A stretch of DNA of 6,143 bases, taken from positions 1 to 6,143 of the forward strand of contig CADBRS010000135.1 of NCBI GenBank assembly GCA_902797125.1, in the 5' to 3' direction. Position numbers and translations under genes: made by a program. Source of the DNA: an uncultured Ruminococcus sp. (GTDB lineage Bacteria > Bacillota > Clostridia > Oscillospirales > CAG-272). The notes under the pieces are model-generated. The model worked only from the letters and a program-made list of their open reading frames with translations, ran no database searches and was not told the DNA's origin. Positions 1-6,143 of this stretch are shown here, piece after piece; within the stretch, counting starts at the first letter, position 1, and each line of letters starts with the position of its first letter.

Positions 1-699
1 ACGAAGGAAAAGAAACTGTGCGTCTTTGAATATATCTATTTTGCCCGTCCCGATTCCGTGATCGACGGACAGTCTGTGCATCAGGCGAGGATCAATGCCG
101 GACGGATACTGGCACAGGCTCATCCCGTGAAAGCTGATCTGGTGATCGGCGTTCCCGATTCCGGGCTGGATGCGGCTCTCGGCTACAGCAGAGCGTCGGG
201 CATTCCGTATGAGATCGGACTGATCAAGAACAAATATATCGGCAGAACTTTTATTTCACCGGAAGACAGAGCGGATCAGGTCAATATCAAACTGTCCGCT
301 GTGAGGGAAGTCGTGAACGGGAAGGACATCGTATTGATCGATGATTCGATCGTCCGCGGTACGACCAGCGGGCATATCGTAGCGCTGTTGCGGAAAGCCG
401 GAGCCAAAAAGATCCACATGCGCGTTTCCGCACCTCCGTTCCTTTACCCCTGTTTCTATGGCACCGATATCGATTCTCAGGATAATCTGATCGCGTGCCA
501 TCATTCCGTCGATGAGATCTCCCGGCTGATTGGAGCGGATTCGCTCGGTTTTCTGCCTCTTGAGCGTCTTTCGGAATTATCCGGAGGGCAAAACTACTGC
601 AGCTCATGCTTCGACGGGCACTATCCCACGGAAATATCGAGAAACAGCCGGAAGAACCGCTTTGAACAAAAGCTGTCCGAGCGGCAGGTACGCGGATGA
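1..699 (+). CDS. purF: Amidophosphoribosyltransferase, C-terminal half (5' end outside window)
   Basis: PurF carries out the first committed step of purine synthesis in the cytoplasm: PRPP plus glutamine gives 5-phosphoribosylamine. The frame is open from base 1 and 232 codons are visible, about half of a usual ~470-residue protein. The N-terminal glutaminase domain with its catalytic Cys is therefore outside the window. The visible part is the phosphoribosyltransferase domain. The PRPP-binding signature IDDSIVRGTTS lies at 337-369, and the flexible-loop motif KNKYIGRTFISPEDR lies upstream of it. Four cysteines match the 4Fe-4S ligands of Bacillus-type PurF: the Cys before VFEYIYFARPDS (19-21), the Cys in YPCFYG (451-453), and the CSSC pair (598-600 and 607-609) in YCSSCFDGHYPTEI. 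The cluster role is family knowledge. The 47-bp gap to dapF contains no evident terminator, so co-transcription is plausible. The identification is very secure. Confidence 0.97.
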   Translation, partial: TKEKKLCVFEYIYFARPDSVIDGQSVHQARINAGRILAQAHPVKADLVIGVPDSGLDAALGYSRASGIPYEIGLIKNKYIGRTFISPEDRADQVNIKLSAVREVVNGKDIVLIDDSIVRGTTSGHIVALLRKAGAKKIHMRVSAPPFLYPCFYGTDIDSQDNLIACHHSVDEISRLIGADSLGFLPLERLSELSGGQNYCSSCFDGHYPTEISRNSRKNRFEQKLSERQVRG

Positions 700-746
700 A
701 ATACCGTGTACGAAAAGATTGACGAAACCGGTCAAAGGAGAAAAAC

Positions 747-1541
747 ATGCAATTCACCAAAATGCAGGGACTCGGGAACGACTATCTCTATGTCTGGGGG
801 GAAGTCCCGGACAGAATTGAAGAGATTTGCACCAAACTGTCCGATCGCCATTTCGGCGCAGGATCGGACGGCATGGTCTATATTTCGCCCTCCGACACCG
901 CCGATTTCAGGATGCGCATCTTCAACGCGGACGGCAGTGAAGCGAAAATGTGCGGCAACGGGATAAGGTGCGTAGGGAAATATGTCTACGACAAAGGCTA
1001 TACAGACAAGACCTGTCTGACCATTGAAACGCGTTCGGGCCTGCGGCGTCTGAAAATGCACCTCGCTGCCGGAAAAGTCAGGAGCGTATCCGTCGACATG
1101 GGAAAAGCGAAAGTATCGGAGGAGAGGACTCTGACCGCAGACGGGAAACCGTTTGTCGGCATCCCCGTATCCGTGGGCAATCCGCATTTCGTGATCTTTG
1201 TCGATGATGCGGAAAAGGCACCTCTCCGGTCTGCCGGTCCGATCATCGAGAAACATCCTTCGTTCGATGGCGGCGTAAACGTCGAATTTGTCCAGGTCCT
1301 CGAACGGGATACGATCCGGATGCGCGTATGGGAGCGGGGAAGCGGCGTGACGATGGCGTGCGGAACCGGTGCCTGCGCGGCAGCGGCAGCTGCGGTAAAG
1401 TGCGGATTCTGTTCATTTAACGAGCCGATCCGCGTCATCCTGGACGGAGGAAAACTGGAGATCACCGTATCAGCGGACTACGATATCACGATGACGGGTC
1501 CAGCTGAGACCGTATATGAAGGAGAAACGGCGCTATGCTGA
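747..1541 (+). CDS. dapF: Diaminopimelate epimerase
   Basis: DapF interconverts LL- and meso-diaminopimelate, supplying meso-DAP for peptidoglycan and lysine. It is a cytoplasmic, cofactor-independent racemase that uses two cysteines. Both are present: Cys69 in MCGNGIRC (codon 951-953) and Cys205 in MACGTGACA (codon 1359-1361). The N-terminus MQFTKMQGLGNDYLYV is the family's standard opening and fixes the start at 747. An AAAGGAG ribosome binding site lies 6 bases upstream. The length of 264 residues is normal for the family (about 260-280). Other expected elements are NADGSEAKMCGNG, VGNPHFVIFVDD and the ERG substrate-contact motif (WERGSG) before Cys205. The last 7 bases overlap the start of dapL, whose ribosome binding site sits inside dapF, so the two are probably translationally coupled. 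Confidence 0.97.
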   Translation: MQFTKMQGLGNDYLYVWGEVPDRIEEICTKLSDRHFGAGSDGMVYISPSDTADFRMRIFNADGSEAKMCGNGIRCVGKYVYDKGYTDKTCLTIETRSGLRRLKMHLAAGKVRSVSVDMGKAKVSEERTLTADGKPFVGIPVSVGNPHFVIFVDDAEKAPLRSAGPIIEKHPSFDGGVNVEFVQVLERDTIRMRVWERGSGVTMACGTGACAAAAAAVKCGFCSFNEPIRVILDGGKLEITVSADYDITMTGPAETVYEGETALC

Positions 1542-2716
1542 AACCGAATGCACATTATGCGGAATTGAAGGATTCTTACCTCTTTTATAACATTTCGCAA
1601 AAAGTCAAGGCCTACCTCGGAACTCATCCCGACGCGCGGCTTCTGCGCCTAGGCATCGGCGATGTGTCGCTCCCGCTCTGTGATGCGGTCATCAAAGCGC
1701 TCCACGAAGCGGTAGACGATCAGGCTGGCCGGGATTTTCACGGTTATATGCCAGAATGCGGAGCGCCTTTCCTGCGCGCGTCGATCGCAGATCATTACCG
1801 CAGGCGCGGCGTGATGCTGTCAGACGATGAAGTCTTTGTCTCGAGCGGTGCCAGCGACGAATTGGGGGACATCCTCGATCTCTTCGACCGTGACAGCACG
1901 GCTCTTGTGATCGAACCGGCCTATCCCGCATATGTGGACGCAAACGTCATGGCAGGCAGAAAGATCATTCATCTGCCTTCGGGGAAAGAAAACGGCTTTT
2001 TGCCTGACCCCGGCGAGGAGGCCCGCGCCGATATCCTGTATATCTGTTCCCCGAACAATCCTACGGGTGCCGTGTTTGATCGAAATCTTTTGCAGCGATG
2101 GGTGGATTTTGCAAATGAAAACGGATCAGTCATCCTGTTCGATGCCGCCTATGAGGCGTTTATCGAGGATGAGACCCTCCCGCACAGCATTTTCGAACTG
2201 GAAGGCGCGAAGAACTGCGCGATCGAGATCTGCTCGCTTTCGAAAACGGCCGGTTTTACCGGCACGAGACTCGGATATACCGTGATCCCGAAAGCACTGA
2301 CACGCGCCGGCATGAATCTGAACGATATGTGGGTCCGCAACCGGACGACGAAAACGAACGGAGTCTCATTCATTATTCAGAAAGGCGGCGCAGCCGTTTT
2401 TACCGATGAAGGGCAGAAGCAGATCAAAGAAAACATTCAGGTCTATAAACGCAATGCGCGGGTGCTGACGGATGCGCTTGACCGTATCGGGGTCTGGTAT
2501 TGCGGAGGGACGAATGCCCCTTATGTCTGGATGAAATGTCCGGATGGTATGGGAAGCTGGGAATTTTTCGATTATTTGCTGGAAAGGGCTCAGATCATCG
2601 GAACGCCGGGCGCCGGATTCGGCGCGTGCGGCGAGGGCTTTTTCCGCTTTTCATCATTCGGTAATCCGGAAGATACCGCATTGGCCGCAACTCTTTTACA
2701 GAAGCTGCTGTCCTGA
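1535..2716 (+). CDS. dapL: LL-diaminopimelate aminotransferase
   Basis: DapL is a PLP-dependent class I/II aminotransferase. It converts L-tetrahydrodipicolinate and glutamate directly to LL-diaminopimelate, bypassing the succinylated or acetylated intermediates of other lysine pathways. The protein has 393 residues, close to the family's ~400. Its motifs match DapL rather than generic aspartate aminotransferases: RLGIGDVSLPL near the N-terminus, SSGASDELGDILDLF, CSPNNPTG at 171-178, DAAYEAF at 203-209, the PLP lysine Lys237 in SLSKTAGFTGTRLGY, GTPGAGFG at 356-363, and the likely substrate-carboxylate Arg371 in FFRFSSFG. The start codon lies in ATGCTGA, overlapping the dapF stop, with a GAAGGAG ribosome binding site at 1519-1525. 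The adjacent epimerase uses its product, which supports the specific assignment. An intrinsic terminator follows about 30 bases after the stop. Confidence 0.95.
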   Translation: MLKPNAHYAELKDSYLFYNISQKVKAYLGTHPDARLLRLGIGDVSLPLCDAVIKALHEAVDDQAGRDFHGYMPECGAPFLRASIADHYRRRGVMLSDDEVFVSSGASDELGDILDLFDRDSTALVIEPAYPAYVDANVMAGRKIIHLPSGKENGFLPDPGEEARADILYICSPNNPTGAVFDRNLLQRWVDFANENGSVILFDAAYEAFIEDETLPHSIFELEGAKNCAIEICSLSKTAGFTGTRLGYTVIPKALTRAGMNLNDMWVRNRTTKTNGVSFIIQKGGAAVFTDEGQKQIKENIQVYKRNARVLTDALDRIGVWYCGGTNAPYVWMKCPDGMGSWEFFDYLLERAQIIGTPGAGFGACGEGFFRFSSFGNPEDTALAATLLQKLLS

Positions 2717-2746
2717 CGGATAACCACAATTACAGCGAATATGTTT

Positions 2747-2775
2747 GCAGCCACGGAAGACCGTGGCTGTTTTTG
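2747..2775 (+). terminator. Intrinsic terminator of the dapF-dapL (possibly purF) transcript
   Basis: A perfect 9-bp stem, CAGCCACGG (2748-2756) paired with CCGTGGCTG (2761-2769), closes an AAGA tetraloop. G2747-T2770 can add a wobble pair. A run of five T follows at 2770-2774. It begins 30 bases after the dapL stop, where the end of the operon is expected. Confidence 0.93.
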
Positions 2776-2823
2776 TTCCTTGGCCTTGAGCCTTCCATGC
2801 CGGAACTTTTGTGCCTGAAAAAG

Positions 2824-2838
2824 TTTCTTTCAAAGAAA
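2824..2838. promoter_or_regulatory. 15-bp palindrome over the -35 region (candidate operator)
   Basis: TTTCTTT (2824-2830) and AAAGAAA (2832-2838) form a perfect inverted repeat around a single C. It occupies the place of the -35 element of the promoter just downstream, where a bound regulator could block or assist RNA polymerase. The symmetry is visible; the operator role and the regulator are inference. As A/T-rich sequence, it could be partly chance. Confidence 0.4.
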
Positions 2839-2843
2839 GAATA

Positions 2844-2852
2844 TGGTACAAT
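2844..2852 (+). promoter_or_regulatory. Extended -10 promoter for the surface lipoprotein gene
   Basis: TGGTACAAT combines the TGn extension with a TACAAT -10 hexamer (five of six matches to TATAAT). No good -35 lies 17 bases upstream (TTTCTT at best), which is typical of extended -10 promoters or of activator-dependent ones. Transcription would begin near 2858-2860, downstream of the dapL terminator. This gives a leader of about 130 bases before the start codon at 2989. Confidence 0.65.
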
Positions 2853-2863
2853 AAGGGTACGAA

Positions 2864-2953
2864 GCGCAGCGGCAAAAACCATGACAGTTTTTTTTGACAA
2901 CAAGGTGAATGGGAAAACCGCCGACGGCTGCTGCGCGCAAGTAAACGTCGGCG
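2864..2953 (+). promoter_or_regulatory. Structured 5' leader with predicted H-type pseudoknot (candidate cis-regulatory RNA)
   Basis: Two long helices interleave. Helix A pairs GCGCAGCGGC (2864-2873) with GCTGCTGCGC (2927-2936): 9 Watson-Crick pairs and one G-U. Helix B pairs CGCCGACG (2919-2926) with CGTCGGCG (2946-2953): 8 Watson-Crick pairs. The 3' strand of A lies in the loop of B, which defines an H-type pseudoknot. The helices abut at 2926/2927 with no spacer, allowing coaxial stacking. The 9-base crossing loop GCAAGTAAA is A-rich, as in pseudoknots with minor-groove triplexes. The 45-base loop 2874-2918 holds an 8-T run and a possible CCAT/ATGG mini-stem (2879-2882 with 2909-2912). An alternative GCGG/CCGC pairing (2869-2872 with 2918-2921) would exclude both helices. 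I did not recognise a known riboswitch class; a ligand-sensing role is inference. Confidence 0.5.
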
Positions 2954-2976
2954 ATCGGACAAGGGGCTCAGCGTTC

Positions 2977-2982
2977 AGGAGG
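2977..2982 (+). promoter_or_regulatory. Ribosome binding site of the surface lipoprotein gene
   Basis: AGGAGG sits 6 bases before ATG at 2989, an optimal match and spacing. It fixes the start of the open-ended lipoprotein gene. I saw no anti-Shine-Dalgarno partner such as CCTCC in the leader, so direct masking of this site by the pseudoknot is not apparent. Confidence 0.9.
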
Positions 2983-2988
2983 TTTATA

Positions 2989-5900
2989 ATGAAAAAAATC
3001 GCATGGGTATTGGGACTGCTTTTCCTGTTGACTGCCTGCGGAACAGCCGCAAGCGAGGAAACCGGAAAGCCTACAGACAGTCAGACGGAATCTGCGTCTG
3101 AAACGGACGGCGGCACCGAGTCGGAGGACTCGGGCAAAGAAACCGGACAAACGCCCCGTCCGGTCAAAACGACATATGATCCGGAATATAAGGTCATCCA
3201 GACCGATCTGACCGACTACTCGGTGGGCACTTTTGTGGCTGCATATGACGTTCTGGATTACGGCGTGGATCCGACCGGGAAAAAGGATTGCACTCAAACC
3301 GTGCAGAAACTGATCGACAAGCTCGGCAGTCTGGGAGGAGGCGTCATCTATTTTCCGGACGGTCTCTACCGGTTCAACAAATCCCTCACGCTGCGCAAGG
3401 GCGTCACGCTGAGGGGCGAATGGGCAAAACCCAAGGCCGGAGAAGCCATCCGCGGCACCGTGTTTTTGGTTTATTATGGAAAGAACAAGACTATCAAATC
3501 TTTGCCTTTCATCCAAATGGAGACGAACGGCGGCGTGATGGATCTGTCCATTTTCTATCCCGAGCAGGATCCGAACGAAATCGTTCCGTACGCGCCTGCC
3601 ATCACCATGGGCGTGGACGGATACTGGGGCAATGAATACAACAACGTCAAGAACGTGACTTTTGTCAACGCGTATATCGGCGTGCATTATTCCTATACCA
3701 ATATGGGCGCCTCTCCCGTTGTCAACGGGGTGTACGGCTCACCTCTGGCCCTTGGCGTCGAAGTGGACAACATCGCGGACGTTGGACGTGTTGAATATAT
3801 GGATCTATCCCCCGAATACTGGATCGGATGCGGACTCTATGCCCGGATGGGCCTCGAAGATCCTTTTACAAATGAAGAGGCGAAAAATGCCGTCCGGCAG
3901 TTCATTTACGAAAACGGCGTCGGACTCATCATGCGCCGAAACGACTGGTCCTATTCCAGTTACTTGACGATCGAGGGCTACAACAAGGGATACGCGGGAT
4001 TGTATTCAGTCGGAAGCGAAGGCGCGACACCGAACGGTCACAATTATGCCTATAGGCTGAAAAACTGCAAAACGGGCATCTCGTTCGAGGCTTCCAGCTA
4101 TACAGGCATCATGTTTGCGGATATCGAGATCACAGGTTGCGAGACCGGGATCTGGATCGCTCCGGGCACGGCGGATACGGTGCAGTTTACCGGCTGTACC
4201 ATCGATGCGGACACGGCGATCTTAGTCGACGCGTCCTCGACCACCCGTGTGCTTTTCAATCAGTCGACCGTCTTGCGCGGGGAAGTGCGTATCGAAGGCG
4301 GCATTTTCAATGCGACCGATTGCGATTTCAATAATTCAAAAGCATCCGCTCATCTGACTATCGGGACTTTCGGCTCGGCCAATCTGACGTCTAACCGGTT
4401 TGCGGGATCGATGAATGTCAAAAACGATTCCTTATACACGGTTTCGATCGACGACGAGGTACTGTATGATCTCGTCGATATGCCTCAATACGAATATGGA
4501 ACTTTCGGCAGCCAAACCAAACTGCCCGCCAAAATGGATCTGTTTCTTGTAACGGACTACGGCGCGGTGGCTGACAAAACCAAAACAGACAATACGGAAG
4601 CTTTCCGGAAGGCTTTAGCCGCGGCGGAAGCAAACGGTGGCGGCATCGTATTTGTCCCTGCCGGTCATTGGCGACTGAACGGGGCAATCGTGATCCCTTC
4701 CGGGGTGGAACTGCGCGGCGCGACGGATACGAGTTCGATACCGCACGGAGAAGGCACGGTGCTTGAATGCTACTGGGGCAGGGACAATCTGAATGCTCAA
4801 GCCTTTATCTCGATCCAATCCAAAGCCGGTCTGCGCGGGGTGACGATCAACTATCCCGAACAGGTCTGGGACAGCATGGACGGAGGACCGGCTCCTTATG
4901 CCTGGGCCGTCAGGGGCTGCGGTTCGGATCTGTACGTGATCAATGTCGGATTCAGAGCCACATATGCTGCGATCGATCTGTTTACGAACCGCTGTGACAG
5001 ATTCTACGTGGATTTTGTGACCGGTCATATGTTCAACTACGGGCTGAGTGCCGGTGCGGGCGCGGTCGGCGGAACCTTCAACAACGTCATGTGTAATACC
5101 ATCGCCTATGCCTGTGGCAACGAATCCAAATTCGGTTCCTTCCCGAACAGCCCCAAAGGGGATATCAACCCGGTCTATGATTACGGCTATGCCAACCTGG
5201 AATTCTTTACGCTGGGCGATCTGACAGATCTCCGCATGTACAATTGCTTCAATTTCGGCGCCAACAAAGGCATCGTCCTGACCACGGAAGGAGCCGGTGG
5301 ACCCAACGGAGTTTCGATCGGATTGGGCCTGGACGCCGACGTCAAGGCCATGTATGTTACGGAAGACGTGAGCTGTGATTTTGTCTTCATCAACACCCAG
5401 TTCGTGTCTCTCGGATCTTCGGATGTCTACTACATCTATTCGGAAGGCAATAACGATTTCGACATCACGCTGTTTGCCAGCGACTATTGGGGCGGGCCCA
5501 ACTATGGTCTTCACATGGGTCAGAGCAGCGGCATGCTGAGACTTGTCGGCGCTCATTTCCACAATCCCGGGAACACGGCCTTTGCCGAACTGGAGGGCGG
5601 ATATGTCGCGGTTTTGGGATCCGGAATCAATTCAAAGGATCCTTTGATCAAATCAGGCACGAGCGGACACATGTTCATCACGATAGGCGGTTCCGTGGCT
5701 GATGCGAAGGGCATCAAGGTCACGATCGACAACTGGATCAACAATATCGGGACCGCGCGGGCCTTTTCGGAAGATAACGATATACTGAGCGCGATCAACC
5801 GGAAAGCCTGGAAGGGCAGCGCAAGCCACAATTCAGGAAGCGTGTCCCGTGCCTTCGACGGCAACGTCTCCACTCGGTGGGACACCGCGCAGGTCCAGCA

Positions 5901-6143
5901 GCCGGGCATGTATTTTCAGGTGGATTTCGGCTCCGAACTGACGTTCGACACGCTGATCCTGGACCTGGGGACAAGTACCAGCGACATGGCAGCCAAGTGG
6001 TCTGTCTATGTTTCGGATGACGGCAAAAACTGGGGCAACGCGATCGCCACGGGCGAGCGCGGTTCCGGTCTGATCTTCTTCGACACGGTCAGTGCACGTT
6101 ATCTCCGCATCGAACAGAGCGGGACTTCTGGAGGCTATTGGTC
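2989..6143 (+). CDS. Surface lipoprotein with tandem pectate-lyase-3/GH55-like beta-helix domains and F5/8 type C domain (3' end outside window)
   Basis: The frame is open for 1051 codons and runs off the right edge. It begins with a lipoprotein signal peptide: MKKI, a hydrophobic stretch, and the lipobox LTAC with lipidated Cys17. An acidic Ser/Thr/Glu-rich linker follows to about residue 60. The first pectate-lyase-3-like domain starts near residue 86 (DYGVDPTG at 90, GGGVIYFPDG, GVTLRG at 138-143). A second starts near 521 (DYGAVADKT at 523, GGGIVFVPAG, GVELRG at 572-577). Both carry YPEQ about 50 residues later. From about 937 an F5/8 type C (CBM32-like) domain follows, with SASHNSGS, AFDGNVSTRWDT, YFQVDFGS, WSVYVSDDGKNWG and RYLRIEQSG. 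Two tandem beta-helices resemble the GH55 beta-1,3-glucanase layout, but I cannot confirm catalytic residues or substrate. The likely role is binding or cleaving a polysaccharide at the cell surface. It has its own promoter and leader. Confidence 0.88.
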   Translation, partial: MKKIAWVLGLLFLLTACGTAASEETGKPTDSQTESASETDGGTESEDSGKETGQTPRPVKTTYDPEYKVIQTDLTDYSVGTFVAAYDVLDYGVDPTGKKDCTQTVQKLIDKLGSLGGGVIYFPDGLYRFNKSLTLRKGVTLRGEWAKPKAGEAIRGTVFLVYYGKNKTIKSLPFIQMETNGGVMDLSIFYPEQDPNEIVPYAPAITMGVDGYWGNEYNNVKNVTFVNAYIGVHYSYTNMGASPVVNGVYGSPLALGVEVDNIADVGRVEYMDLSPEYWIGCGLYARMGLEDPFTNEEAKNAVRQFIYENGVGLIMRRNDWSYSSYLTIEGYNKGYAGLYSVGSEGATPNGHNYAYRLKNCKTGISFEASSYTGIMFADIEITGCETGIWIAPGTADTVQFTGCTIDADTAILVDASSTTRVLFNQSTVLRGEVRIEGGIFNATDCDFNNSKASAHLTIGTFGSANLTSNRFAGSMNVKNDSLYTVSIDDEVLYDLVDMPQYEYGTFGSQTKLPAKMDLFLVTDYGAVADKTKTDNTEAFRKALAAAEANGGGIVFVPAGHWRLNGAIVIPSGVELRGATDTSSIPHGEGTVLECYWGRDNLNAQAFISIQSKAGLRGVTINYPEQVWDSMDGGPAPYAWAVRGCGSDLYVINVGFRATYAAIDLFTNRCDRFYVDFVTGHMFNYGLSAGAGAVGGTFNNVMCNTIAYACGNESKFGSFPNSPKGDINPVYDYGYANLEFFTLGDLTDLRMYNCFNFGANKGIVLTTEGAGGPNGVSIGLGLDADVKAMYVTEDVSCDFVFINTQFVSLGSSDVYYIYSEGNNDFDITLFASDYWGGPNYGLHMGQSSGMLRLVGAHFHNPGNTAFAELEGGYVAVLGSGINSKDPLIKSGTSGHMFITIGGSVADAKGIKVTIDNWINNIGTARAFSEDNDILSAINRKAWKGSASHNSGSVSRAFDGNVSTRWDTAQVQQPGMYFQVDFGSELTFDTLILDLGTSTSDMAAKWSVYVSDDGKNWGNAIATGERGSGLIFFDTVSARYLRIEQSGTSGGYW

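Noticed and set aside
700..746. purF-dapF gap searched for a promoter or terminator
   Set aside because: Apart from the dapF ribosome binding site, only a small ACCGGT palindrome is visible, with no T-run hairpin and no convincing -35/-10 pair.
287..760. 157-codon open frame on the minus strand
   Set aside because: It is antisense to the purF PRPP-binding region and the start of dapF, and its translation resembles no protein family I know.
2888..2895. Run of eight T in the leader, a possible attenuator terminator
   Set aside because: No stable GC-rich hairpin sits immediately before it. The stretch just upstream (AAAAACCATGACAG) does not fold on itself.
2894..2899. Perfect TTGACA hexamer, a possible -35 box
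   Set aside because: The sequence 16-18 bases downstream (ACCGCC region, 2916-2922) bears no resemblance to a -10 element. The hexamer lies inside the predicted leader RNA.
2902..2945. Resemblance of the leader (GGTGAATGGGAAAACC, CTGCTGCGCGCAAGTAA) to pieces of cobalamin, c-di-GMP or THF riboswitch consensus
   Set aside because: Only short fragments match. The cobalamin P3-P4 element after GGGAA is missing, the c-di-GMP-II core after TGAATGGG differs, and the helix arrangement is not theirs. A covariance-model search would settle it.
2968..3687. 239-codon open frame on the minus strand
   Set aside because: It is antisense to the lipoprotein's signal peptide and first domain. The plus-strand frame has a clear lipobox, ribosome binding site and family motifs.
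4615..5562. 315-codon open frame on the minus strand
   Set aside because: It lies wholly antisense to the lipoprotein gene's second beta-helix domain, has no recognisable domain, and is explained by codon bias of the opposite strand.

Overview
The window most likely comes from an anaerobic Gram-positive-type bacterium of the Clostridia/Firmicutes kind. The basis is an iron-sulfur-type PurF, a dapF-dapL pair, strong AGGAGG-type ribosome binding sites and a lipoprotein with an acidic Ser/Thr/Glu-rich linker. Base composition looks moderately GC-rich. This placement is inferred from gene content and I cannot name a genus.

Positions 1-2716 hold three plus-strand metabolic genes in a row: the C-terminal half of purF (cut by the left edge), then dapF and dapL. 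dapF and dapL overlap by 7 bases and are probably translationally coupled. Together they form the lysine/peptidoglycan shortcut: DapL makes LL-diaminopimelate directly from tetrahydrodipicolinate, and DapF epimerises it to meso-diaminopimelate. The 47-bp purF-dapF gap shows no terminator, so all three may share a transcript. A textbook intrinsic terminator follows dapL.

Positions 2717-2988 are a compact control region. In order they hold the dapL terminator, a 15-bp A/T-rich palindrome, an extended -10 promoter, and a GC-rich leader in which two long helices interleave as an H-type pseudoknot. A strong ribosome binding site ends the region.

From 2989 to the right edge, one reading frame stays open for 1051 codons. 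It encodes a large surface lipoprotein with two homologous pectate-lyase-3/GH55-like beta-helix domains in tandem and a C-terminal F5/8 type C (CBM32-like) carbohydrate-binding domain cut by the edge. It looks like a cell-anchored polysaccharide-active protein, expressed separately from the housekeeping genes upstream. The most unusual element is the leader RNA in front of it: I could not assign it to a known riboswitch class.
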